DNA of 64,000 bases from an uncultured Clostridia bacterium (lineage in GTDB: Bacteria; Bacillota; Clostridia; Christensenellales; Borkfalkiaceae), in contig CANRDY010000002.1 in NCBI GenBank assembly GCA_947629515.1, positions 62,001 to 126,000 of the forward strand, read 5' to 3'. Each line of letters begins with the position of its first letter. The first letter of the stretch is position 1. The position numbers and the translations under genes were made by a program. Below, piece after piece: positions 38,931 to 49,600 of the stretch. Under the pieces are notes generated by a model. That model was not told the DNA's origin and searched no databases. It saw only the letters and a list, made by a program, of their open reading frames with translations.

Positions 38931-38969
38931 GCGTATTTGCTTGACTTGCAAATACGCTTGTTATATAAT
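38931..38969 (+). promoter_or_regulatory. argG operon promoter with perfect palindrome around the -35 box
   Basis: GCGTATTTGC-TTGACTT-GCAAATACGC; TTGACT (38941-38946), 17-nt spacer, TATAAT (38964-38969). Confidence 0.85.
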
Positions 38970-39011
38970 TTCATAGGTTTAGGAAAATAACATATCAAAG
39001 GAAGTAACAAA

Positions 39012-40232
39012 GTGGAAAAGAAGATCAAAAAAATTGTTCTTGCATACTCGGGCGGGCTTGATACCTCAATTATCATTCCCTGGCTCAAAGAAAATTACGA
39101 GGGTTGCGAGGTGATTGCCGTTTCGGGCGACGTAGGTCAAACGACCGAACTCGAAGGGCTTGAAGAAAAGGCAAAGAAGACGGGAGCTTCGAAGCTCTAT
39201 GTGCTCGACCTCAAAAAGGAATTTATCGAAGATTATATCTATCCTACGATGAAAGCGGGCGCGGTCTACGAAAATAAGTATCTTTTGGGCACTTCGTTCG
39301 CGCGTCCCGTAATCGCAAAGAGGATAGTCGAAATAGCAAAGGCGGAGGGCGCAGACGCTATCTGCCACGGTTGCACGGGTAAGGGTAACGATCAGGTCAG
39401 GTTCGAACTGACGATAAAGGCGTTCGCACCCGAAATGAAGATAATTGCGCCGTGGAGAATTTGGGACATAAAGAGCCGCGACGAGGAAATAGACTACGCC
39501 GAGGCACACAACATTCCCCTCAAAATCAACAGAGAAACCAATTATTCCAAAGATAAGAACCTTTGGCACCTTTCGCACGAGGGGCTTGACCTTGAAGACC
39601 CCGCAAACGAACCCGATTACGACAAGATCTGCGAGCTTGGCGTTTCGCCGTGGAAAGCTCCCGACAAGCCCACTTATATAACCATTCATTTTGAAAAGGG
39701 TATTCCCACCGCGATCGACGGCAAAAAAATGGACAGCGTGTCGCTCATTGAAAAACTCAACGAAGTTGGCGGTGCGAACGGCGTTGGACTTGTTGACTTG
39801 GTCGAAAACAGACTTGTGGGAATGAAGAGCAGGGGCGTATACGAAACCCCCGGCGGCACTATTTTGTACGCCGCGCACGAGTTGCTCGAATCTATCTGCC
39901 TTGATAAGGCGACCCAGCACTACAAGCAGATAATTGCCATAAAGTACGGCGAAATGGTTTACGACGGTCAGTGGTTCACGCCCTTGCGCGAAGCTCTCGA
40001 CGCGTTTGTCGACAAAACGCAGGAGACCGTGACGGGCGACGTTAAGCTGAAAATCTACAAGGGCAACGTAATGAACGCGGGAATTACCTCGCCTTATTCG
40101 CTTTACAGCGAGGACATAGCCACGTTCGGCGAGGACCATTGCTACGATCAGAGCGATTCGCAGGGCTTCATCAACCTCTTCGGACTTCCCATAAAAGTCA
40201 AAGCGTTGCTCGATCAAAAAAAGTTGAAGTAA
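39012..40232 (+). CDS. argG: Argininosuccinate synthase
   Basis: [39 protein letters not shown] start. Confidence 0.97.
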   Translation: MEKKIKKIVLAYSGGLDTSIIIPWLKENYEGCEVIAVSGDVGQTTELEGLEEKAKKTGASKLYVLDLKKEFIEDYIYPTMKAGAVYENKYLLGTSFARPVIAKRIVEIAKAEGADAICHGCTGKGNDQVRFELTIKAFAPEMKIIAPWRIWDIKSRDEEIDYAEAHNIPLKINRETNYSKDKNLWHLSHEGLDLEDPANEPDYDKICELGVSPWKAPDKPTYITIHFEKGIPTAIDGKKMDSVSLIEKLNEVGGANGVGLVDLVENRLVGMKSRGVYETPGGTILYAAHELLESICLDKATQHYKQIIAIKYGEMVYDGQWFTPLREALDAFVDKTQETVTGDVKLKIYKGNVMNAGITSPYSLYSEDIATFGEDHCYDQSDSQGFINLFGLPIKVKALLDQKKLK

Positions 40233-40233
40233 A

Positions 40234-41163
40234 ATGTACAACGTTTTTATAGACGGCAAAGAGGGGACTACGGGCTTACAGATTTACGATCGCCTCTCAA
40301 AGCGTGACGACGTAAATCTTATGACCCTCCCCGAAGAGCAGAGAAAGGACGTAAATGCAAGAGCCGAATGTCTGAACAGCGCAGATATTTGCTTTTTGTG
40401 TTTGCCCGACGAAGCGGCTAAGGAATCGGTTTCGCTCGTTAAGAACCATAAAGTTAAAATTATCGACGCTTCGACGGCGCACAGAACCAACCCTCAGTGG
40501 GTGTACGGCTTCCCCGAGCTTTCAGATAAAAGACGTTCGGAAATAGCTTCGGCAAACAGAGTGGCGAACCCCGGCTGCTATGCGACGGGATTTATATCGA
40601 TAGTTGCCCCGCTCGTGCGCGGAGGGATAGTTTCAGACGATTATCCTTTCACCGCACACGGAATTTCGGGATATTCGGGCGCGGGGAAAAAGGGAATTGT
40701 GCAGTACGAAAAGGGCGGCGACGAGTTGTTGAAGTCGCCGAGGGAGTACGCCATCAACCTTTCGCACAAGCACTTGCCCGAAATGCAGAGGGAGTGCGGG
40801 CTTAAATACGCTCCCGTGTTCACCCCGTTCGTCTGCAATTATTACTGCGGAATGACGGTGACCGTTCCCATCATAAAGCGGTTAATGGCAAAAAAACTGT
40901 CGGTAAATGAGCTTAGAAGCTATTTTGCAGAGTACTATGTCACGCAGAACTTTATAAAAATAGCATCGGAAGAACAAACTCCCGCCTTTATTGCCGCCAA
41001 CGAGCTTGCGGGCACGAATATGCTGAAAATATATTTGGGCGGTAACGAAGAGCAGTTATTTGTTGCCGCTGTGCTCGATAACCTCGGCAAGGGCGCGTCG
41101 GGAGCGGCGGTTCAGAATATGAACATAATGCTCGGGCTTGACGAGCGTATCTCGCTTTTATAA
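40234..41163 (+). CDS. argC: N-acetyl-gamma-glutamyl-phosphate reductase
   Basis: VFIDGKEGTTGLQIYDRL, VANPGCYATGFI. Confidence 0.94.
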   Translation: MYNVFIDGKEGTTGLQIYDRLSKRDDVNLMTLPEEQRKDVNARAECLNSADICFLCLPDEAAKESVSLVKNHKVKIIDASTAHRTNPQWVYGFPELSDKRRSEIASANRVANPGCYATGFISIVAPLVRGGIVSDDYPFTAHGISGYSGAGKKGIVQYEKGGDELLKSPREYAINLSHKHLPEMQRECGLKYAPVFTPFVCNYYCGMTVTVPIIKRLMAKKLSVNELRSYFAEYYVTQNFIKIASEEQTPAFIAANELAGTNMLKIYLGGNEEQLFVAAVLDNLGKGASGAAVQNMNIMLGLDERISLL

Positions 41164-41174
41164 ATAATAATTTT

Positions 41175-41302
41175 GCATAAGCGCGCCGCGCTCAAACATT
41201 GCCGTAATGAGTTCGCAAAGCATAAGCGCGCAAGCGGCTAAATAGCAATCAAATATTTACGAAGCACAAGCAAATTAAAGTAATTTTATAAGCAAATTAA
41301 AG
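41175..41302. repeat. Paired short direct repeats in argC-argJ spacer
   Basis: GCATAAGCGCGC at 41175 and 41220; AAGCAAATTAAAG at 41268 and 41290. Confidence 0.7.
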
Positions 41303-41329
41303 CATTATTTAATACATTATAAATTTAAA

Positions 41330-42556
41330 ATGAGTACAAAAACGATAAAAGAAGTAGCGGGCGGAGTATGCGCCCCTAAAGGATTTAAGGCGGCGGGCGT
41401 TCACTGCGGTATCCGCAAAAACAAGACAAAAAAGGACTTCGCGCTTATTGTCAGCGAAGTTCGCGCTTCCGCCGCGGGAGTTTACACGAGCAACCTTGTA
41501 AAAGGCGCGCCCGTCGTTGTCACGCGCGAGCACCTTAAAAACGGCTATGCTCAGGCGATAATCTGCAACAGCGGCAACGCCAACACCTGCAACGCAGACG
41601 GAATGGAAATAGCAAACGCCATGTGCGGGCTTGTCGAAAGGGTTTCGGGCATACCGTCGGACGACGTAATCGTCGCTTCGACGGGCGTTATAGGTCAAAA
41701 GCTCGATATCGCCCCCATGGAAGAGGGGATCGACAGCCTTTATGCAAGCCTCGGCGATAACAGTTCCGACGCAAACGAAGCAATTATGACCACCGACCTC
41801 GTTCCCAAGACTGTCGCAGTTGAGTTCACCCTCGGCGGAAAAATCTGCCGTATCGGGGCGATCGCAAAGGGCATAGGAATGGTTTGCCCCAACATGGCGA
41901 CGAATCTCATCTTTCTCACTTCTGACGTGAATATTTCGCCCGAACTGTTGCAAAAAACCCTTTCCGACGACGTTAAAGGTTCATTCAACATGATAAGCGT
42001 CGACGGCGATCAGTCTACAAACGACACCTGTTGCATAATGTGCAACGGTCTTGCGGGCAACGAAAGGCTTACCGAAGAGAGCGAGGACTATAAAACTTTC
42101 AAAAAGGCTCTCGCGTACTGCACTGTCAGGCTTTCCAAAATGATAGCCAAAGACGGCGAGGGCGCAACAAAGCTCATCGAATGCACGGTGAAGGGCGCAA
42201 AGAGCCTTAAAATGGCAAGGGTCGTTGCAAAGACTGTCATCAAGTCGTCGCTCGTAAAAGCCGCCGTTTTCGGCTCGGACGCCAATTGGGGAAGAGTGCT
42301 CTGCGCGATAGGTTATTCGGGCGAAGCCGTCGACCCGCAAACGATAGACGTCGACTTCAAATCCAAAAAAGGCGTACTTTCGGTGTGTCGCGGGGGCTTC
42401 GGTGTAGAATTTTCTGAAGATTTTGCTAAAATTGTGTTGTCTGAAAGCGAAATAAGTATTATAATAGATTTACACCTCGGCAAACAAAAGGCAGTTGCGT
42501 GGGGTTGCGACTTAACTTACGACTACGTTAAGATAAACGGAGATTACAGAACCTGA
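41330..42556 (+). CDS. argJ: Bifunctional glutamate N-acetyltransferase / ornithine acetyltransferase
   Basis: AVEFTLGGKICRIGAIAKGIGMVCPNMATNL, autocleavage-type GMVCPNMAT. Confidence 0.95.
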   Translation: MSTKTIKEVAGGVCAPKGFKAAGVHCGIRKNKTKKDFALIVSEVRASAAGVYTSNLVKGAPVVVTREHLKNGYAQAIICNSGNANTCNADGMEIANAMCGLVERVSGIPSDDVIVASTGVIGQKLDIAPMEEGIDSLYASLGDNSSDANEAIMTTDLVPKTVAVEFTLGGKICRIGAIAKGIGMVCPNMATNLIFLTSDVNISPELLQKTLSDDVKGSFNMISVDGDQSTNDTCCIMCNGLAGNERLTEESEDYKTFKKALAYCTVRLSKMIAKDGEGATKLIECTVKGAKSLKMARVVAKTVIKSSLVKAAVFGSDANWGRVLCAIGYSGEAVDPQTIDVDFKSKKGVLSVCRGGFGVEFSEDFAKIVLSESEISIIIDLHLGKQKAVAWGCDLTYDYVKINGDYRT

Positions 42557-43404
42557 TGGACAAGAAGGAACAAGCCGAATTTCTGATAGAGGCGATGCCC
42601 TATATCAAAAAATATTTCAATAAGATACTCGTGGTAAAATACGGGGGCAACGCGATGATCGACGACGAACTCAAATCATCGGTCATGCGCGACCTTGTTG
42701 TGTTGAACCTTTTGGGTATCAAGGTCGTTCTCGTCCACGGCGGAGGACCCGAAATAACTCACACGCTCGACGCCATGGGGATAAAGTCGCAATTTGTCAA
42801 CGGCTTGCGTTATACCGATAAAGAGACGGCGGAAGTCGTGCGCATGGTTCTTGCGGGCAAGGTCAACAAATCGCTCGTCGACCTTTTGGAAATTAACGGC
42901 GGAAAAGCCGTCGGACTTTGCGGGCAAGACGGTCACATGTTGAAGTGCACAATGCAGAGCGAAGATTTGGGCTTTGTCGGCAAGATAATTTCGATAGATA
43001 CCAAGCTGGTATGCGATCTGTTGCAGCTCGGTTATATTCCCGTTATTTCAACCGTCGGTTACGACGACGAGGGCAACGTTTACAACGTCAACGCCGATAC
43101 GGCGGCGGCGGCGATAGCGGGAGCGTTGAACGCCGAAAGTCTTATTCTTATGACCGACATCAAGGGGCTGTTAAAGGACAAGGACGATCCTTCGAGCCTT
43201 ATCAAAAAGGTATATGTCTCCGATATTCCCGCACTCGTAAAAGAGGGGATAATATCGGGGGGAATGATCCCCAAAATCGAATGTTGCAAAGAGGCTATCC
43301 GCCGCGGAGTGAAAAAAGTGTTCATAACCGACGGACGCGTCGCCCATTCCATTTTGGTTGAAATATTGTCCGAAGACGGCAGCGGGACAATGTTTTTGAA
43401 TTGA
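42556..43404 (+). CDS. argB: Acetylglutamate kinase
   Basis: ILVVKYGGNAM, VLVHGGGPEITHTLDAMG, GGMIPKIECC. Confidence 0.96.
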   Translation: MDKKEQAEFLIEAMPYIKKYFNKILVVKYGGNAMIDDELKSSVMRDLVVLNLLGIKVVLVHGGGPEITHTLDAMGIKSQFVNGLRYTDKETAEVVRMVLAGKVNKSLVDLLEINGGKAVGLCGQDGHMLKCTMQSEDLGFVGKIISIDTKLVCDLLQLGYIPVISTVGYDDEGNVYNVNADTAAAAIAGALNAESLILMTDIKGLLKDKDDPSSLIKKVYVSDIPALVKEGIISGGMIPKIECCKEAIRRGVKKVFITDGRVAHSILVEILSEDGSGTMFLN

Positions 43405-43436
43405 CTGATTTCTTTTGCAAATCAGTCTTTTATTTA
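43403..43436 (+). terminator. Terminator-like hairpin between argB and argD
   Basis: GACTGATTT-CTTTTGC-AAATCAGTC then TTTTATTT. Confidence 0.75.
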
Positions 43437-43449
43437 GTAAGGAGAGCAA

Positions 43450-44613
43450 ATGGACAAAAATAAAGTAATTTCCAACGACAAAAATTACATTGCCAACACC
43501 TACGCGCGCTTTAACGTCGTTATAAAGGACGGCAAGGGGAGTATTCTCACCGACGCGGACGGCAAACAATATATCGACTGTGCAACGGGAATAGGCGTAA
43601 ACCTCTTCGGAATAAACGACGAAGAGTGGAAGAACACTGTAATTTCCCAGATAAACAGGGTTCAGCACGTGTGCAATCTCTATTACGCCGAGCCTCAGAC
43701 CGAGCTTGCCAAACTGCTCTGCGAAATGTCGGGTGCGAAAAAGGTGTTCTTCGGCAACAGCGGCGCGGAGGCAAACGAGTGCGCCATAAAGACCGCCCGC
43801 AAATACTCTTCCGATAAGTACGGCGGGGAGCGGTACGAGATAATCACCCTCAAAGATTCCTTCCACGGAAGAACCATAGCCACGCTTTCGGCAACGGGAC
43901 AAGACGAGTTCCACAAGCACTTTGCGCCGTTCGTCGAGGGGTTCAGATATGCCGAACCGACAATGGAGGGGATATTCTCGTGCTATACCGAAAAGACCTG
44001 CGCCGTTATGATAGAGGCGATACAGGGCGAAAGCGGCGTTAACGTGCTCGACTTCAACTTTTTGAAACAGCTCGAAAAGTTCTGCAAAGAGAGAGATATT
44101 CTTTTGATAGCCGACGAAGTGCAGTGCGGGAACGGCAGAACGGGCTATTTATACGCCTACGAGGCGGCGGGTATTCACCCCGACATTGTAACGACGGCAA
44201 AAGCCCTCGGCGGCGGGCTTCCCATTGGGGCTTGTCTTTTGTTCGACAAGTGCGCTCAAACCCTCGACGCGGGCGACCACGGTTCAACATTCGGCGGCAA
44301 CCCCGTTGCGTGCGCGGGTGCGATAAGCATAATGAAAAGGCTCACCAAAGACCTGCTTTTGGAAGTTAAGGGCAAGGGTGACTACTTCCGCATGAACATA
44401 TCCCGCATAAGGAACGTTAAAAGCGTAAGCGGCATGGGGCTTATGATAGGCATCGAAACAGACCGCCCCGCCCGCGAAATTGCCGAAAAGTGCCTTGAAA
44501 AGGGGCTTATCGTGCTCACCGCGCACAAAAAAGTAAGGCTTTTGCCGCCCCTTAACATAACAAAAGACGAAATTGACGAAGCATTGAAAATTCTTAACGA
44601 GGTAATAGGATAA
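43450..44613 (+). CDS. argD: Acetylornithine aminotransferase
   Basis: FFGNSGAEANECAIKTARKYS, IADEVQCGNGRTG, TTAKALGGGLPIGA. Confidence 0.95.
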   Translation: MDKNKVISNDKNYIANTYARFNVVIKDGKGSILTDADGKQYIDCATGIGVNLFGINDEEWKNTVISQINRVQHVCNLYYAEPQTELAKLLCEMSGAKKVFFGNSGAEANECAIKTARKYSSDKYGGERYEIITLKDSFHGRTIATLSATGQDEFHKHFAPFVEGFRYAEPTMEGIFSCYTEKTCAVMIEAIQGESGVNVLDFNFLKQLEKFCKERDILLIADEVQCGNGRTGYLYAYEAAGIHPDIVTTAKALGGGLPIGACLLFDKCAQTLDAGDHGSTFGGNPVACAGAISIMKRLTKDLLLEVKGKGDYFRMNISRIRNVKSVSGMGLMIGIETDRPAREIAEKCLEKGLIVLTAHKKVRLLPPLNITKDEIDEALKILNEVIG

Positions 44614-45515
44614 TGAAACATCTGCTTAAATTACAGGATCTGTCGAGGGAAGAGATCTTATCGATATTGAACCTTGCCGATCAGCTCAAATTCGAGCGCA
44701 ACAACGGCATTGCAAACAACACCTTACGGGGCAAAAAGTTGGGAATGATATTTCAAAAGGCGTCGACCCGCACGCGCGTTTCGTTCGAAACGGGCATATA
44801 CGAGTTAGGCGGCTACGGGCTTTTTCTTTCGAGCGCCGACCTTCAGATAGGCAGGGGCGAACCCGTCGAGGACACCGCACGCGTGCTCTCTCGCTATCTC
44901 GACGGTATAATGATACGTACTTTTGCCCAAAAAGAAGTTGAGGACCTCGCAAAATACGGTTCTGTCCCCGTAATAAACGGCTTGACCGACTACGCTCACC
45001 CTTGTCAGGTGCTTGCCGACCTTATGACCATAAGGGAGTACAAGGGGAGCTTCAAGAACCTTAAAATGACCTACGTCGGCGACGGCAACAACATGGCTAA
45101 CAGCCTTATCGTGGGAGCGGTAAAACAGGAAATGGCGATAGCGATCGCCTGCCCCGAGGGTTATGAACCCGATAAAGACATTATGGCTTGGGCAAAGGCG
45201 AACGGCGACTTCACTTTGACGCACGACGTCGAAGAGGCGATGGCGAACGCCGACGTGCTCTACACCGACGTATGGGCTTCGATGGGCATGGAAAAGGAGA
45301 AAGCCGAACGCGAAAAGGCGTTCAAAGGCTATCAAATCAACTCTTCCAACATAAAAAAGGCAAAAAAGGACGTTATGGTAATGCACTGTCTGCCCGCGCA
45401 CAGGGGCGAGGAGATCACCGCCGAGGTGTTCGAAGAGCACGCAAAGGAAATTTTCGACGAGGCGGAGAACAGACTTCACGCGCAAAAAGCCGTAATGGTC
45501 AAATTACTTAAATAA
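44613..45515 (+). CDS. argF: Ornithine carbamoyltransferase
   Basis: FQKASTRTRVSFETGIYELGG, HPCQVLADLMT, MHCLPAHRGEEI. Confidence 0.96.
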   Translation: MKHLLKLQDLSREEILSILNLADQLKFERNNGIANNTLRGKKLGMIFQKASTRTRVSFETGIYELGGYGLFLSSADLQIGRGEPVEDTARVLSRYLDGIMIRTFAQKEVEDLAKYGSVPVINGLTDYAHPCQVLADLMTIREYKGSFKNLKMTYVGDGNNMANSLIVGAVKQEMAIAIACPEGYEPDKDIMAWAKANGDFTLTHDVEEAMANADVLYTDVWASMGMEKEKAEREKAFKGYQINSSNIKKAKKDVMVMHCLPAHRGEEITAEVFEEHAKEIFDEAENRLHAQKAVMVKLLK

Positions 45516-45546
45516 ATATTTGCGGAAAGGACGCTTTAATCACTTT

Positions 45547-46623
45547 ATGAAAAACGGCAAAGTTTATCTTACGTTGCAGAACGGTAAACAATTCACGGGC
45601 AAAAGGTTCGGCGCGGACGGCGAGATCATCGGCGAACTCGTGTTCACCACGGGTATGACGGGATATATCGAAACGCTCACCGATCCAAGCTACTTCGGGC
45701 AGATAGTCGCGCAGACTTTCCCGCTCATAGGCAACTACGGAATGATCTCCCCCGATCAGGAGAGCAAAAAACCGTGGGTGTCGGCTTATATCGTGCGCGA
45801 AAAGTGCGACGAACCCTCGAATTTCAGATGCGAAAAAACGCTTGATGAGTACCTTAAACAAAAGGGAATAATCGGCGTTTACGGAATCGATACGAGGGAG
45901 CTGACTAAAATCGTGCGCGAGGCGGGCGTTATGAACGCGGCTATAACTTCAAAGCCCCTTACGGACTTTTCGGAAGTAAATTCCTACGTCATAAAAAACG
46001 CCGTAAGGAGCGTGACGTGCGGCGAAGTTGAGTACTTCGGCAGCCCCGACGGGCTTAAAGTCGTCGTGTGGGACTTCGGCGCAAAGGACAACATAGTGCG
46101 CGAACTTGTAAAGAGGGGCTGTTACTGCATAAAAGTCCCCTCGTTTTACACGGCGGAGCAGATCCTCGCCTTCGACCCCGACGGGCTTATGCTCACGAAC
46201 GGACCGGGCGACCCCGCCGAGAACGTCGAAGTTATTTCCAATATCAAAAAACTTGCCGGAAAACTTCCCATATTCGGAATATGTCTGGGGCATCAGCTCT
46301 TCGCGCTTGCAATGGGCGGAAGCACCAAAAAGATGAAGTACGGACACCGCGGCGCGAACCAGCCCGTCAAGAACCTCGAAACGGGCAGAGTGTACATTTC
46401 AAGCCAGAACCACGGCTACGAGGTAATTTCTTCGAGCCTTCAGGGCGTGGGCAAGCTCACCTATGTGAACGCCAACGACAACACTTGCGAGGGCTTCGAC
46501 TATCCCGAACTCAACGCCTACACCGTGCAGTTCCACCCCGAGGCATGCGGCGGACCGCAGGACGCTTCGTTCCTGTTCGACAAATTCATAACTAAAATAG
46601 AGGAGAGCAAGCGCAATGCCTAA
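45547..46623 (+). CDS. carA: Carbamoyl-phosphate synthase small subunit
   Basis: FTTGMTGYIETLTDPSYFGQIVAQTFPLIGNYG, GICLGHQLFALAMGG. Confidence 0.95.
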   Translation: MKNGKVYLTLQNGKQFTGKRFGADGEIIGELVFTTGMTGYIETLTDPSYFGQIVAQTFPLIGNYGMISPDQESKKPWVSAYIVREKCDEPSNFRCEKTLDEYLKQKGIIGVYGIDTRELTKIVREAGVMNAAITSKPLTDFSEVNSYVIKNAVRSVTCGEVEYFGSPDGLKVVVWDFGAKDNIVRELVKRGCYCIKVPSFYTAEQILAFDPDGLMLTNGPGDPAENVEVISNIKKLAGKLPIFGICLGHQLFALAMGGSTKKMKYGHRGANQPVKNLETGRVYISSQNHGYEVISSSLQGVGKLTYVNANDNTCEGFDYPELNAYTVQFHPEACGGPQDASFLFDKFITKIEESKRNA

Positions 46624-49600
46624 GAGAGAAGATATCAAAAAAGTACTTGTAATAGGTTCGGGTCCCATAGTAATAGGTCAGGCGGCGGAATTCGACTACG
46701 CGGGCGCGCAGGCATGCCGCGTGCTCAAAGACGCGGGAGTGAACGTCGTTCTCTGCAACTCCAACCCCGCAACGATAATGACCGACAAGGCGCTTGCCGA
46801 TGAAATTTATCTTGAACCGCTCACCGTCGAAACCTTAAAGAGGATAATCATAAAGGAACGCCCCGACAGCCTTTTGGCTTCGCTCGGCGGTCAAACGGGA
46901 CTTACGCTCGGCTGTCAGCTTGCAAAGTGCGGTTTTTTGGACGAGTATGGCGTTAAATTGATAGGCGTCAACCTCGAATCTATCGACAGAGCGGAGGACA
47001 GGGAACTCTTCAAAGAGACGATGCAAAAGATAAATCAGCCCGTCGTTCCCTCGGATATTGCCTATTCGGTTGAAGAATGTCTTAACATAGCCAAAAAAAT
47101 AGGCTATCCCGTTATAGTCCGTCCCGCCTATACGCTCGGCGGCGCGGGCGGCGGCGTTGCCAAGGACGAAGAGGAGTTAAAGCTGATAGCCCACAACGGG
47201 CTTATGCTTTCGCCTATAACTCAGGTTCTCATCGAAAAGTATATCGGCGGCTGGAAAGAAATCGAGTTCGAGGTTCTGCGCGACGGCGCGGGCAACGTTC
47301 TCACCGTGTGCTCTATGGAGAACTTCGACCCCGTGGGCATACATACGGGCGATTCGATAGTAATCGCACCCGCCGTGACCCTTTCGGATAAAGAATATCA
47401 GATGCTCCGCACGGCTTCGCTCAATATCATTACCGAACTCAAAATCGAGGGCGGCTGTAACTGCCAGTTCGCGCTCAACCCCGATTCGTTCGAGTATTCC
47501 GTAATCGAAGTCAACCCCAGAGTTTCGCGTTCGTCCGCGCTCGCTTCAAAGGCGACGGGCTACCCCATAGCAAAGGTCGCAACAAAAATCGCCCTCGGCT
47601 ATACGCTCGACGAGATTAAAAACGACGTTACGGGCAAGACATATGCCTGCTTCGAACCGACTTTGGACTACGTGGTAGTCAAACTTCCCAAGTGGCCTTT
47701 CGATAAATTCCTCTATGCAAAGCGCACTTTGGGAACGCGAATGAAAGCGACGGGCGAAGTTATGGCAATAGGCACGAGCTTCGAAATGGCGATAATGAAG
47801 GCAGTGCGCGGGGCGGAAATTTCGATAGGCACTCTCAACATGCCCAAACTTGCCGAGCTTTCCGACGAGGAGATCCACAAACGCCTTTACGATTTGACCG
47901 ACGAGCGGCTGTTTGTTGTATTTCAGGCGATCAAGCGCGGCGTAAGCATAGACGAAATCTACAAAATTACAAAAATAGACGAGTGGTTCTTAAACAAACT
48001 CAAAAATCTTTCCGACTTCGAAGAGGAAATAAAGGGAGCAAAGCTCACCCGTGAGCAATATCTCCGCGGCAAAAAGTTGGGCTATCCCGATAAGGAGCTC
48101 GAAAAAATTTCGGGCAACAAACTGCCCGCTCACCGTCCCGCCGTGTTCAAAATGGTCGACACATGCGGCGCGGAATTCTCGGCGCAGACCCCATATTTCT
48201 ACTCGACTTACGACGAAGCTGACCACGATGAAGCCAAACCCTTTGTGCTCAAAAGCACCAAGAAAAGGATTATAGTTATAGGTTCCGGACCTATCCGCAT
48301 AGGACAAGGCATAGAATTCGACTATTCTTCGGTACACTGCGTTTGGGCGTTGAAGCGGCTGGGCTATGAAGTTATAATCATAAACAACAACCCCGAGACC
48401 GTCTCGACCGACTTCGACACGGCAGACAGACTTTACTTCGAAGCCCTCACGCCCGAGGACGTTCAAAACGTAATCGACATTGAAAAACCCTACGGCGTTG
48501 TAATAACTTTCGGCGGTCAGACGGCGATAAAACTGTGCGGCTACCTCGACAAAAAGGGCATACGTATTCTCGGCACTCCCGCAGACAGCGTCGACCTTGC
48601 CGAGGACAGGGAGAGGTTCGACGAACTTTTGGAAAACTTCGGCATTGCCCGTCCCAAGGGGCTTACCGTTATGACCAAGGAAGAGGCGGTAAAGGCAGCC
48701 GAAACGCTGGGCTATCCCGTGCTGTTGCGCCCTTCTTACGTAATAGGCGGTCAGAACATGACCATCGCCTTTACGCAGAACGACATTGAAAGGTACATGG
48801 ACGTAATTCTCGCCCAAAAAATCGAAAACCCCGTGCTCTGCGACAAGTATCTTATGGGTACGGAGCTTGAAGTCGACGCCATTTCCGACGGCGTGGACGT
48901 GCTTATCCCCGGCATAATGCAGCATATCGAGCGCGCTGGCGTGCACAGCGGCGACTCTATTGCCGTCTATCCGCCCTACAACCTCAGCGATGCTATGCTC
49001 AGAAAGGTGGTGGATATCTCGTGCAAACTTGCGATCTCCTTAAAGACCAAGGGGCTTATCAACATTCAGTACCTCATCTATCAGAACGAGCTGTATGTTA
49101 TTGAGGTGAACCCGAGAGCTTCGAGAACGATACCCTACATATCTAAAGTAACGGGCGTTCCAATGGTCGATTTGGCAACCAAGATACTTGCGGGACAGAA
49201 GCTCAAAAAGCTCGGCTACGGCACGGGGCTTTACCCCAATTCGCCGTATGTCGCTGTCAAAGTTCCAGTGTTCTCGTTTGAAAAATTAAACGACGTCAAC
49301 TCCCAGCTCGGACCCGAAATGAAGTCCACGGGCGAGGTGCTGGGCATAGGCAAGACCATTGAAGAGGCGCTTTTCAAGGGGCTTGTGTCGGCGGGATTCA
49401 ACGTTAAACACCCCACAAAGCAGAACCCTTCGGGCATATATTTCACTATAAACGATCAGGACAAGTTCGAAATAGTCAACATTGTTAAAAAGTTTGCCGA
49501 TTTAGGGCTTACGCTTTACGCCACCAAGGGCACGGCGCAGGTCATAAGAAGCGTGGGGCTTGAATGTACGGAAGTCGCCCGCCTTTCGACCAACGACGAG

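Noticed and set aside
38901-39000. T-box or riboswitch leader for the arg operon
   Set aside because: No T-box consensus (AGGGTGGNACCGCG) and the distance from the -10 to the start codon is too short.
39066-40259. 397-aa minus-strand ORF
   Set aside because: Mirror of argG; long antisense ORFs are common here because of codon bias.
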